The position numbers were made by a program, and so were the translations under genes. From Larus michahellis (lineage: Eukaryota > Chordata > Aves > Charadriiformes > Laridae), in NCBI RefSeq assembly GCF_964199755.1, contig NC_133910.1, positions 13,462,711-13,526,710 on the forward strand: a stretch of DNA of 64,000 nucleotides, given 5' to 3'. Below are positions 9,995 through 22,600 of this stretch, piece after piece. Positions within the stretch are counted from its first letter, which is position 1, and each line of letters starts with the position of its first letter. Under the pieces are notes generated by a model. It worked only from the letters and a program-made list of their open reading frames with translations. It had not been told where the DNA came from and did no database searches.

Positions 9995-12529
9995 TGGCAG
10001 TCCCTCAGGCAGGTACAAATGAAGCCACACCAAGTAGCACTACGAGCTGATCACGCAGGAATAACTGGGAGTGCAGCTGGCTTTTCAGATCCCAAACACA
10101 GCTAATAAATTGTGGATGTCGACAGTGGGGCTGACGCATCCCAGTGCAGTGACTTTCCTTACCCAACCATCATCTCAGCTTTATGCAGATGGAAACTCAG
10201 TGAATTTCTTGTCATCAAGCCCCCGGTTTTAGCCTGACAATGGGAACAGCATCATCTGTGTCATGTATGTTGGAAGCAATGAATAGAGAGCTGAGCTCAC
10301 TAATCTATTTGCATATTGAAGATATGGAAAAAACCTCTCCTCTTGCTTACCCTCCTGCCTACTCAAATCTCTGTGAAGCAAGGAGGAGAATATGGGCCCT
10401 CTTTGTACTTCAGATCTCAGTGCCCTTGAAGAAAGGAGCGGTTGCTCAACCCAGCCTTCTGGGATGAGTGTGAGACCCAGAACTACCTGCGGTGACAAAA
10501 GCTCTCCATATCCGCAGGCTTGTAGACAAAAGGCAGTTCCTGGATTAAGAATGCTCATCAAGATGGATACTTTGACTTTATGTCATCGGGACACCTTCTC
10601 CACTCTACATCCGAATCAGCACTTGCATATCTAGGGCACCGAGGTTTGACCTGCCAACTGTTAAATAAATTACGGCATACTCCCCCCAAACTATTAGCAT
10701 GGAAGAGCATACATCCACGGGAGAGACAAGCTAAGGACGCGGCGGTTCACAAGAACAGTGAGCCATAGGAGCTTTTCCTTTTTGGGTAGAGTTGAAAGAA
10801 TTGTTTATTGCAGAAAACGTGAAATAGCAGCACGTAGCAGTTTATCCATACGCTACGGAGGCACTGGGCTATGACTCCATATTCAAGGCTGAGATGAAGT
10901 TTGGGCTTGACTCTCCATTCAGCAGCTCTGGATTATCTTTTTTTTAACTCGAACAGATAATTTTCCTCTAGATTATAACTGTCTTAAGCAGCAGAAGCGA
11001 GATCCAGATCAGGCTTTAAGGGTTGGAATTTACATGCTTTTTCTTATGCTTGGGGTATTAATTTCATATGCAGTGGAAAAGTAATATCCTGTCTGTCACT
11101 AGAGAGGAAGGGAAGTGCGCGCGTGTGTACGCACAGTCATTGCTAACTGTTGAGCTTTTTCTCTCAAATTTCGTTTTTGTGAAAATTTCTAAATTAAAAT
11201 GAAAATCAGCTGCAGAAACGATGAATGTGAAATACCAATAAGGCAAAAGCAGGAGATGTTTTCTCTTGTTTTCGTAACTCGTGGTCTCTGTGTGTAAGAG
11301 TGTATTGCATGGCAACTGCATTCACACTTCTCTTTAATAAAAGATCCTAGCAGATGGACCCACTATTAACATGTATCCCCCAGATTTGCATATTTCATAT
11401 TCATGCCAAGATGGCACTAAGCACACGCGGGATGAACAAGGCTGATACAAACACAATCGCACCAGATTAGTGCAATGATCAAAGGGTATTGTCCTAGCAT
11501 CCCCGTTAGGGATCCAGTTTAATATTAGTTATTAATATTGTTAAACTCCTACCGGAGTCAAATTAAGGTCTTCCAAATACAGTCGGACAGGGCTCTTAGG
11601 TACTACAAGTTGATGAATATGTTATGAATTCCTGAGAGAGAGGGCTAAGAAACAGCATTTGCATCTGAGCTGGGAAGAATCCAGCGCTGGAAGCACGCAG
11701 ACCCCACGGCTTGGTCCAGCATGCTGCATAATTAAGACTCACTTGAAATTCAGATCTTACCCGAGGTCTGTATCGGAGTTTCTCAGAATTCAAGTGCAAT
11801 CACATCTAGTCAGAAGACGAGCCTATCTGTAGTATCCTACCAAATATTAGGCATTACAAAGTGGTATTCTGGAGCCCAAAATATATTTGATCCCATTGTT
11901 CTAGACCATTAATCAAACACGGCGCTGCACATACTAATAGGATCAAACATTACAAAATATTTATGAATGAGCATTGTTGTGACTGCAAAAATTAAACACA
12001 GCAGGTTTTAAATACACAAGATCTCGAAAAGGAAAAGTTTATTATCTCCTATATATCTGGTGCCAAATTCAGAGCGAATTTTAAGTGAAACTTAGATAGT
12101 CTGTGCTTGGGTAATTTACACCTTCTTCCAGCTCCCTTCCGTGTGTAAATTACACCTGCTTCCACCTATATCGAATCTGACCCATTGCACCGAGGACACG
12201 AATGAAATGATGTAGCACCAGATAATGCAGTTGCGGGGAGGCGGGGGCTGTACGCGCACAGCGCTGGTACCCGGGGTGGACAAAGCCCAAGCCCAGGTGT
12301 GATATCCCGCTACCGTGCTCTGCAGCTGCGTCTCTTGGCGGAATCAAACCATCGCTCGCCCACGCGAGCCCTAGCGCAATGGTATTTCCACTGCTTCTGT
12401 GTGCTGGGTGGAATCTGGGCACAGTAAAGTCCTTCTTGGATGCTGGATGTCCCCCTTACGTCAAGGGGGATGGAGTTTTTCTCACCAGATCCAAAGGCAA
12501 GGCATGGCGTGGGCAACAGGTATAGAGCA
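9995..12529. other. Intergenic DNA between the minisatellite and an old CR1
   Basis: No gene is recognised. Perfect octamer motifs ATTTGCAT occur at 10307-10314 and 11384-11391, the second inside an AT-rich stretch with further POU-like sequence. A short GC-rich part at about 12.2-12.5 kb has open frames on the minus strand with no recognisable family. Confidence 0.5.
12111..12153. repeat. Inverted repeat of GTAATTTACAC
   Basis: GTAATTTACAC at 12111-12121 is matched by its exact reverse complement, GTGTAAATTAC, at 12143-12153, with a 21-base spacer. Each arm is itself nearly palindromic. No transposon terminal repeat or known site is recognised. Confidence 0.6.
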
Positions 12530-13697
12530 GCTCCACAAGCCGTGGTTTTCTCAAGAATAAATCATGTCAAACCAATCTAATTTTCCTGTGACAGGGCAGC
12601 AGGTCTCGGAGAGAGGAGAACCTGGAGATGCGATACGTCTTGTCTGCAGTAAGGTTTTTGACACTGTTTCGTACGGCGTTCCCAGGAGTAAGGTGGGGGA
12701 ATACGGTGGAGGAGAAACGCTGTGAGGTACCAAACCGGCTGGGAAAGCATATGGAAAAGCTATTGGCTGTTTATTGTCGAAGTGGAAGGATGGCTTGGGT
12801 ACGGCACCGCAGGGGTCTGTGCAGGGTCTGGTGTTACTCAATATTTTCATTAGTGACTTGGGTAATGGAATATGGAGTAGACTTGCTGCATCTGCTGACA
12901 ATACCGAGCTGAGAGGGGCTGCAAGTGCTCTCAGAGAACAGGAGAAAGACTCAAAAACCTTAACAAACTGAAGAAAAAGGCTGGAAAGAATAGATTGGTG
13001 TTCAAAAGGGATAAGAGCAAAGCAGAATGTACTGGAACTATCGAAACGTGTGTCAGGGAACGGCTGCGTAGGCTGGATTTCTAAGGAAAAAGGGGTAATA
13101 TCGTGCGCAAGAAATGAACCCTGAGCCAACTGTGGTACCCTGGTGTGAGAGAAGCAAAGCTGACACGGCGGTACGTAGAGGGAGGGTGGTATGGCACACT
13201 GCTCCCATCTGCACTGAGTGTTGGGGAGGAGCAGTTTTGGCCATCAGACTTCCAGAAAAACACAGAAAATGAAAAGTAGAGTCAGAGTTCTAGAAAACAA
13301 ACCTACCGAGAAAGAAAGAAGGAAAGAATGGTGGTCGATTATTTGAGGCTGGCGAAGATACAGTAATAATCTCCCAAAATGTAAAAGATGCTCCAAAAGT
13401 AATAAGCTGTTGCCCACATCCACGGGGGTAGGACGGAAGTAATGGGATTAAACTGCAGCAAATGAAATTTGGGTTAAGCTTTGGGGAAAATGTTCCACCT
13501 ATAAGAATAGCTGACACCCGGAATAGACCTTCCCGGGAGCTTGTGGAATCTCCTCAAAAACCTCCAGGGATGAGCAGGTTAGAGAAACTCCTGTCACAAC
13601 CGATTTAGGGCTGATCCTACCCCGGGGGAAGGAGATGGACTAGGTGACCTCTCAAGATCCCTTTTCCTCTTATCCCTGCGGTTCTGTGTGTATCTCC
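12530..13697 (+). mobile_element. Ancient, decayed CR1 LINE fragment
   Basis: Recognisable CR1 landmarks appear in the correct order on the plus strand. First come remnants of the reverse transcriptase: 'caagaataaatcatgtcaaa', a residual Phe-Asp-Thr-Val-Ser, and PQGSVQGLVLLNIFISDLGN. The catalytic motif has decayed to Ser-Ala-Asp-Asn. Near 13.53-13.69 kb is the 3' end (gtggaatctcc, then ggactaggtgacctctcaag). Numerous stops and frameshifts separate these pieces, so no protein is made. The divergence is much greater than in the CR1 copies of MED27 intron 2, implying an older insertion. The 5' edge is approximate. Confidence 0.8.
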
Positions 13698-16600
13698 TGT
13701 GGCGGTGATATTGGGAGAGCCAAGAGCTTCACTCTGCATATTGGGTAAACACTTTACATTTAAATTGGGAAGTTTTGTTTACTTGTCAGTCTGTTGTTGT
13801 TTCAGTTTAAATCTTACTAATTTAAGTCGAATACTGAATTATAAATTACAGTGATGGGTGTACAAGGAATATCTGAGGAGACAGATACTGAAATCCATTA
13901 ATCTATCGATCCCATTGATCAGAGCGTTTCATTTAGAATAGCATTTTCCTATTTTTAAATATGTATTAAAAGACTCTTTTAAAAACAGCTTTGTTTTATC
14001 GCAGTGCAGGAATTATCCTGCTCTCCGGTAGGTGCGTATCCTTAAGCAGGCACACAGACAAAATTGATGTTGGCATCTACAGAAGACACAGGATGAAACC
14101 TTGCGCTACCACAAGAAAAGGAAACCATCAGGTTTTTTTTAAATGAAGTCAGGGAGCGGTCTGGCTGCCAATTAATGAACACATTACCATTAAGTGATAG
14201 CTTTTAAAAAAAAGCTCCCGAGTTCTCATAATGGTTCTTGCTCCCCGTTCCTCCCAGCATCACACCGACCGCTGGCTTGCTGAAGTGGAGCCCCTCCAGC
14301 ACGGGATGCAGCAGCTCAGGGCCCGGCAACGGAGAAGGATGCTGTACTGGAAGTGTAAGGGGGGGCACCTACCACAGCAGAATGTAATTCCACAAATTAA
14401 TTTGCTCAAGACCCAGGGGTTAGCACTAATTTTGCGCTAAGTACCAGGAGAGCTTTAATGACCGCAAATAGCAAACACTTCAAATTTTTACTTCGTCCCA
14501 CTCGGAAGCCAAAACTGCCAGGTTTACAGTGCCCTCTAGTATCGCACTGGAGCATCAGCGTTCCTGTGCCACCCACGGAACCAGCACAGCGCAGAAGCTT
14601 CGCTCAATACAGCAGGTTTTTCTTTCCCAGCGTAACTGCCGCCGGCGGGAGCGGGGCACCGCCTGCCTGGGCTGGCTCTTGGCCTCACGCACCACTGCTT
14701 TGGGATGGAAGTGCGTGTGAAGACGAAAAGGCACGCTCTGCTGAGAGGGCTGCAGTGACCAGGCTGCCTGGGAGAACGACGTTCAATAGTTTGTGGCAAT
14801 TTGGCTAAGTGATATTAATACCAATTTGCCTTCAAAGGGTACTTTGCAGCTGTTGCTGCAGAACCGCTAACTAGCAAAACGCACACTGGTGAAGGAGAGG
14901 GAAGGACAAAGGAGAAAAACCTGAGTCATACGAAACCCATTAGACGTTACCCGGGACCACATCCGAGCCAGCCGAGGTCACTTAACGCAAGGACTTCTCA
15001 GAGCTGTGACCTTCAGTCTCGCGTGCGTTTCTCCGTGGAGCAGATGCAGGAAAATTCCTTGGTGGAATAGGACGTGGAACCTGCTGTAAGAGTAGGCATA
15101 TTTATTAAGCACCTCTAAAGATTTCCAGCTGGTGAAGTAGCCTTTGGAGGCCGCCTGTCTGATGCTGAGCCGATGCCATGCAGTGTTAGCGCTGCTCTGA
15201 ACGGCGCCGTGGGAAAAGCACCATTCCCATGGAGGCAGAAGGAAATTTTAAACTCCTGCCTGCCTCCAAAACAGAGCTCTGCTGTATCCAGGAGTTATTC
15301 CCCAGAAAACCCTTTTCACAGGAGCCGAACTTATACTGATTTGCAAAAAAGCTGCACAGATCATTGTTATTCTAAGAAATCTTGCCAGTTCCTGGCAGTG
15401 AAGTAGTTGGTTCTGATGATGCCCGTGTTACCCCGAGATTTTTCTTACGGAGAGAAGTCCTTCACTAGTGAACTCCAGCAGGCACGATCAAGCTGTTGGT
15501 ATGTGGCAATTATGAAGTTACATTAACAAAGTAAATTTAGAAAACAAATTGTTAACATCCATTTTCAGATTTTTCACATCATTTTACATGGCTGCTGGTG
15601 CGATTGTCATGGCCAAAAAATGGCATCAAGATGGAGCTCTTGTAGTACCCCACCACGACTGGTGCGGGCACTTCTCACGTCAATGGAGTGCTTTCTTTTG
15701 GAACACATAATCACGGGAGAATGCGTCCTGCCGACTTAGGCAACGACTTCTAGTTAATTCAGTCCCTGGGTTATACGACACTTGATCCCCTTTCTTTGAC
15801 TGCGCAGCAGAGACCACAATCTGGTTACTAGCAACCAGTGTTATTTTTTCAGAAGACAAATAATTCTTCCTGCTTTTAAACCGTGTGTGAGAGTATAACA
15901 TATTAAAAATTAAAATATTATATGGTATAGCAATCAGCAGGTCTAAAGGACAGGTAGGAGTTAGGAAAAGTGTTAGTAAAATAAAATAAAAGTAGGAACT
16001 GTAAAAGGTAAAAAGGAATCATAAGACAAAACCATTGATATGTATCTAAGGGCTGAACTGAATCTTATTATTCTTACTGACTTTCGGAAATCAGCCATTT
16101 GAGATAGTTTTCTCTCTTTTACATTGTAGGTCTGTATGGCACATACAAATGTATTTATTTTCCTAAATGTTAATGCTGAACGGCAGACAAAGGACGTAGG
16201 GGGATAACCTGCAGCCCAAACAAGTATCATCCCTTCACACCTCCCCCCCAAACTCTTAGCACACGAAGGATGTCTGAAGCACAGGATGGAAACATTATTG
16301 TATCTAGCCAGATTCTTTTTCATCAAAATATTTTCATGCCCTCTCGTGTACTCTGCATTCAACGTAAATGCTGAACTTTCATCATTGTCGATGTGATTTC
16401 TGCACGTGGAGCCAGAAGAGTCTGAAATAAGAGGTCTAGAGCCCTTCTGCTTTAAATTCTAACTCCTGCACCTAGTGTGCTAGCAATGAAGAGCTATCTC
16501 ATTGTATATGCAATATGTAAGTAGTTTGACAAGGATGTCTCTTTACAGCTTAAGTGTCAGCTCTGAATAGACGGACTGGGGGTCTTGAACGACAGGCTAC

Positions 16601-19600
16601 ACGTCTCTGCATCATCGTTCGTAAAAACTTTAGTAAGTATCTTAAATTCCTTGCGCAGTAATACAAGCAACAGCCTCAGCTTCTCAAGGGCACTATACCT
16701 TTGATAACAAATATATTTAAACAAAAGGGGGAAAAAAACCCCTTTGCTGAATATAATAGAATGCAGCTTTCTACTTTCATATTTCATGGGACATGAATGT
16801 TCATCATTTATTGAAAATAAGATGTGGACCATCAGTAACATCCTCTCTGGGTTTCATTTTCAGAGTAAAATGCCTTTCCAGTAAAATGACGAGACACTGT
16901 TTTTCTCAGACAAAACCCTTGTGTTCAGGCTGTGTTGCAGTATTCTCCAGGCTGCGTCCTCCCTTTTGCTGTGCTCTCTCTCACAGCTCCTTTTGCCAGC
17001 TGAGAACTTCTTTTGCAAATCTGGTTTCTCCTTTGTATTTTAAAATTATATGCTCCATGTGGGCAAATTTCCATAAGCCTTCAGGACTTCAGTTTTACTA
17101 CTATTCCTCACTGGCCAACAGATAAATTAATTTGATTAGAGCTCAACCCTCAAGAGAGAATTTTGATGGAAGCAGAGTCCAATCAAGGAATACCTGGTCA
17201 GCTAACGAGCGAACGCCCCCTTGGTAGTATATTCTCCCTCTCTCATGAGCTGAACTCGCCGTACATGAGCAACATCAGCTCCAGATGTCACGGCACATCT
17301 TCATTGCAGCAGAAGGACCAAGGCATCTGGAGAGCTCGTAGCCTCCAGTCCTGGGCGCCGCTGAGCACACCCCGCGGCGGGTACCAGCGAGCTGATGTGA
17401 ATGGGGCAACTGAACGCCCAACCCCGGGCACAAGCGCCCAGGGAAGAGGGCAAAAAGTGACACCTGATCCCCATCCCACGGCAACCAACCGATGGCAAAC
17501 GATGCTGAGGGCTGGGGACTTTGAATGAGGCACAGAAATGACAAAGAGCATTTTCTAGCAATAGAAAACACAGGAAAGCTGTCACCTGTTTCTGAGGCAG
17601 TTCTCTCACCCGCAGTACTTTCCTGACATCCAAGCTGAATTGTGCAATGGATGCATTCCCAGAGGATGAGGACGAGAGCATCACATCAACGGGCTGCACC
17701 CGCGTCACCTCACTCTGTGGTATTGGCCGCTCACAAAAGCTAACGGCACCGCCGGCTCGGTGGCCTGAGGACCGATCTCAATGGAAACCTTCTGTGCTGC
17801 AAAGCATTGTTTGGATGGCTCAGGAGCTCTGTTTCCTTAGAATCAATATTGGATTAATGCAGTGGTATTAGATTGGAGGCACCGTGCTCTGAGAGATGCT
17901 AGCTGGAAGATGAGATATGGAACTGAAGTGTACTTGTAATATCTACTTGTAATATTTTAACAATTCAGCAACAACTTTGCAAGGCAGGCTATTAGCCGGA
18001 CCGCGCGAAGCAATTCTAGCCAGAGTAACTGAGTTCCCTCACTATGAACCTTGCCCCTGCATTTTTATTTCTGTAAAATATTCCTGACGAGTTCTTGCAT
18101 GGTGTTGCTATGCATTATTAAACTCCCGCTATTTTTTTACTCCAGAAATGGCTGCATTTAGATTTAGGTGAACTTTTGGTGGCGAGGTTAATCTGCAAAA
18201 ACGCTATGTAAGTGCAAATTATTAATTACTACATTTGTATCTTTAAGCAGGGATAGTAGGGATAATGTTGGGTGCATTGGCTCCCTAAGTTACTAAATAC
18301 TCATACTCTCCCTTTGAAAGAGCAATTTGCTCGCTCTCTTTTCTCTTTTTCTTCCCCCCCCAGAAAAAATGCGATGACCAGACTGTTTATCCTTTTTCTC
18401 ATTACGAATGGTCTCCTAAACACTGAAAGATGGCTTGGGGGGTTTGTTCAGAAGATTGACATCTCTTCTCAGAGCTGGTCCCCAACTGTACTCACATTTA
18501 TGAATCCATATGAAGAACCCTGAAGAGTAATATATAACCCGATGATGCAACAAGCCAAGGAACAAAAAAATAGCCCATTAAGAGGACAAAGCTAATCAAT
18601 ACTAATAGCGAAGTCTAAGATTTTAAAAGCCTCTCAATGAAGTCAGGCACAATCCTACCAGTCAGTCAATGAAAAATGAAGTGTGCCCGGAGGGAGGCGG
18701 GGGGCAAGTCAGAGAGAGGGGACCCTGTTTTTAGGAGACTGGGCTGGGTTCCTTCCCCAGGGTGGTACAGAAGAGGTGGGTGAGGTGGAAGGAACAGAAG
18801 CACTCGAAGGGGTAAAATGCTGACAGCAACGTGGGAGAGATGAGTTTGGTTAGTTCCTCCCACATCTCCTTCTCCTGAACTCTTCCAGGTGCAGCTGGGA
18901 TCTGAGCAGCAGGATGACAGACCCTGTGTCAACGCATCCGTGCTCAGCCTTCCTCCTCTGTCCCCAGACCTGCTCACTTTTCGAGACAGATGGTATTGTG
19001 GTTTCATTCACTACCTGGCTAACTAATATTAATAACAACTACTAATAACTGAATAACTAATTCGCCCAGGAAACTGGCAGACTACAGGAGTTCCTCATTG
19101 CTCATCTCAAGGACAGTTATGGATTCAGTATTTCCTGTTCATGGAAAAGACACTTCAAATGGTCTTCTGTTACTTTGACTATATTTGTTTGTTTCGGCTT
19201 CCAAAATTCTTCGACAACTTTCCTAGCCCTCTTGCTCTAGATTAGGCTCTTTGATACATTTCCTGTACAAATTCCCTTTCATGTCATTGCAAGTTTATTT
19301 GGTGTTCCCAAAACACAAATACTGCAGCCTTTCCTTCATCGGAGTCACGCCAACCCTTCGCTCAAGCTGCCGCAGTGCCTCGTCCATCTTGTGTCCCCCA
19401 CCCTCTCCTCACCTCCAGTTCAGATTGTACACATTTATCTGTGTGCAGCACCTCTAACACGCAGCCTCTGGTACCCATCCACGGAGATGAAATTCAGGCC
19501 TAGACTTAACCTTTTGCTTTGCATTCCCGTGTGTTGATAACACCGACATCCTTTCCCTCGGCCATGGCTGATGCAGCCTTGTCCTCCCGTGCTCTTACCA

Positions 19601-22600
19601 AAGCTGCTGGTAGAAGTGTTTTCCTGCCTTTCTTTGCACCCTTTCTCTGACTTCCCAGTATATCCCCATGAGGGAATTCCTCCATCAGTGTTTGAGAAAC
19701 CACCTCACGCTCTTTCAGATCCCTCCTACTCACTCCTTTTCTGTCCTGCTCCTGCCCACCATGCCTTGTATCCTCTCTGCAGTGTACTGCACTCCCTCTC
19801 TCTCCAGCTGGAGGTAATCCCCCCCCAGCACCACCCTCTGCCTCTCACCCCAGTTGCCCTGCCAGACAGCTGCTGGCCCTGGGACCCAGAACACCCTTCC
19901 CTCATCCCTTACAGGCTGGGCCAGATGGTGGACAGGAGGGAGAGTGGTGTCCTCCTGCAGGGACGGGCTTCCACCATTTCAGCCAGCCCAGCTGCACCCA
20001 GAGGAGATGGGGTAAGCAAGTCCTTAACTCTCAGACATAAGCTCTGAGAGGACCGAGCACCTCTTTGCCCTCTGTTTGTGTGGCGCACGGCAGAGCGGAG
20101 CCCAGGTCTAAAGGCACAGGCACTACAGAATTACTATCCAGAAGGTAAAATGGCAACCAAAGTGTCAGCCCTGGTGCCGGGCTGTGAGCTGCCGGTGAGG
20201 AAGGTTCCTCAGCTGCTGTAGTTCTGCCAGTTGTTGGCCCCTCTCCTGAAACCGCTACAAAGGCAGCAAATCACTTCAGCCGGGACTGAAGGAAGCAGGA
20301 GTGCTGTGGAACTGTGCTGGGATCGTTAGGGTGGTTAATATTCAGCAGGCATATTGTTAAAAAGACAGTGTATGCTAAGAAAAAAAAAGAAGAAAGCAGC
20401 AAACCCCAACACTGCGTGTAGGTCTTTCTGTCGGAGCTATCAGCGGTGACGGTGTTGCTTGTACAACAGGCAGCCAGTATCCTTTAAGCCCGGAACCACC
20501 GCTCCCCCGCGTCTCCCTGAGGTCATGGGGCAGCAATCCTGAAAATGGTCCTGAGCAATGCAGGCCATATGTAAACCCATGAATTAGAGATTAAATGCTT
20601 TTTACTGCTTTACTGATCCTCCAAAGATGACTTCTCTGCTTTGGCACAAAATATCCCGGTCAAGCTGATACCACGGCTTTGGTCAGTGGTCCAAATAAAA
20701 CAGTGGTAAACACTACCCAAGCCTGCATGGACACACGAAGATATATATTTTGCAAGAAATCTTGTTTAATTAATTTAAAAAAAAAAATCATAACTCGAGA
20801 TACCCTTTGAAAAGGCCCTCAGCTGGAGATAAGGGCTGTCTGTCATCTTAAATGCAATGTAGCTGTAAAAGGGATTTTCAACGTATTCAGAGACTCTGTA
20901 ATCCAAAATGTGTTATCAGGCAGAAAAACCAGATCCCTGTAAAGGGCCACCTCTTGCTATAATGCAGGTCTTTTCTCTAATAGAGTCAGCTCTGATATAG
21001 GACTATTGCTGCACCGCAAGCTGTAATAAATATTAATGTGTCAAACTGTACGGCACCTCTATTTCGGGGAGGAGGCAAGAGACAGCCGTGCCGAGGGCGA
21101 GTCGCAGCCCTGCCAGGGAGCTCCTGCATTCCCAGGGCTTTTGGCAAGGAATTTTTCTCTTTGCAGTGATTGCATCCTGCATTTCCCTAAAGAATCCCCA
21201 AACCCTCCATTTTCCTCTAGAAGAAAGGCATGAAATCTGCCTGCGCTTGGGGCTACGCCTTGGGGGAGTGGTATTTGCACTTCTTACTGTGTTCATTGGA
21301 AATCTGCCCTCGTCCAGTCCAGCGTTTTGTAACACAAGCCCCAAGGTCATTCCCCACCAACTGAGGAGGCGTATGGTAAAAGCCCAACATATCCCACCTT
21401 GCAGAGAGATGCTGATATTTATATTGCATTTGTTTCTCATAGCGCAATTGCTCTAGAAGAAAACTAAAGATGTATATAGTTCTGTGTCTGTGCACATAAC
21501 TTATAACTGATCCTTTCACTTTCTTGCCTGCATCATCACACGGTATTAGATACCTTACCTAAGCACATGTCCATGAGTAGTCTTACTAGACCAAACATTG
21601 GAATGTATACTTGTCTTTAGACATAATATTATTCTAAACATAGGATATAAATGTAAATAAATGTTATACTAAATATTTATGTTTACTATCCCATGCAACA
21701 CTAGTTTATCAAATATTTACTAGCCCACTTACCTGCGCTCTTGTGGGCATAGCTGCATAACTACTTATGCTACAGAGTGGTTTTGTGGCTGATTAAAATG
21801 CATTTGTGTGTATGTCTGCAACGTTTGTTAGGCCTCGTTAAACAGCCCATTGCAGAAGCAAGCAGTGAATGCTACTCCCTTAAAAAAACGAAGCTTGTTT
21901 TTATGGAGTCTGCAACATCTTTTATATGAAGCTCTTATTAGCATCATGCCAGGTACCAGTGGAACAGCAGGTTATTTTTAAAGTGTTGGGATGCCACACA
22001 CAGCGTTACTCTGCAACAACAATGAAAGGAAAAGCAGCCTCTGTTTGTAATGAGCCCTGGTCATTAGTTTCAGCTCACAACACGCTGATGAAAGAGAACT
22101 GTTTTCCTTTCACAGAAATGCGTGTTTCTGTCCAAGAATAACCCTGTTAGGTTAGGAAACAGGAGGGAATCAAAGAGTACCCCAGTGTTTTCTTCAGCAG
22201 AAAATGGGGTAACGTTGAGAATGGGATGCCGATCCCACTCTCCCATATCACAGACCAAAGAGGAAAGGGGATGATGTGCTTCCACTGCAGGAGGAATCAG
22301 GCAGCATTTAGTGTTTATTCTATCCTTGTTAAACTTACTGCTCTACAGGCAAACACCGTTTCTGCTGTTCACTCCATGTACGTTCCAGCAGAAGCAATTT
22401 GCCTGCAATTAGTCAGCAATGAAACCCAGTTCTTAGGCAATCTCAGGTGGCAGCAATCACAGTCCCTGCTCCCCCCACCCCAAGCAAAGTTTCCTATTCT
22501 CACGGTGCAAAAGGACTGCATTTCCCAACAGCAGATGACCAGCCCTACTTTTTGAAAAGTCATGGTGTAAGACTCCCAACAGAAATTACTGCTTTCGTTC

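Noticed and set aside
19571..20047. 158-residue frame, plus strand
   Set aside because: Pro/Ser/Leu/His-rich composition from C/T-rich DNA, no domain, no supporting splice or promoter context.
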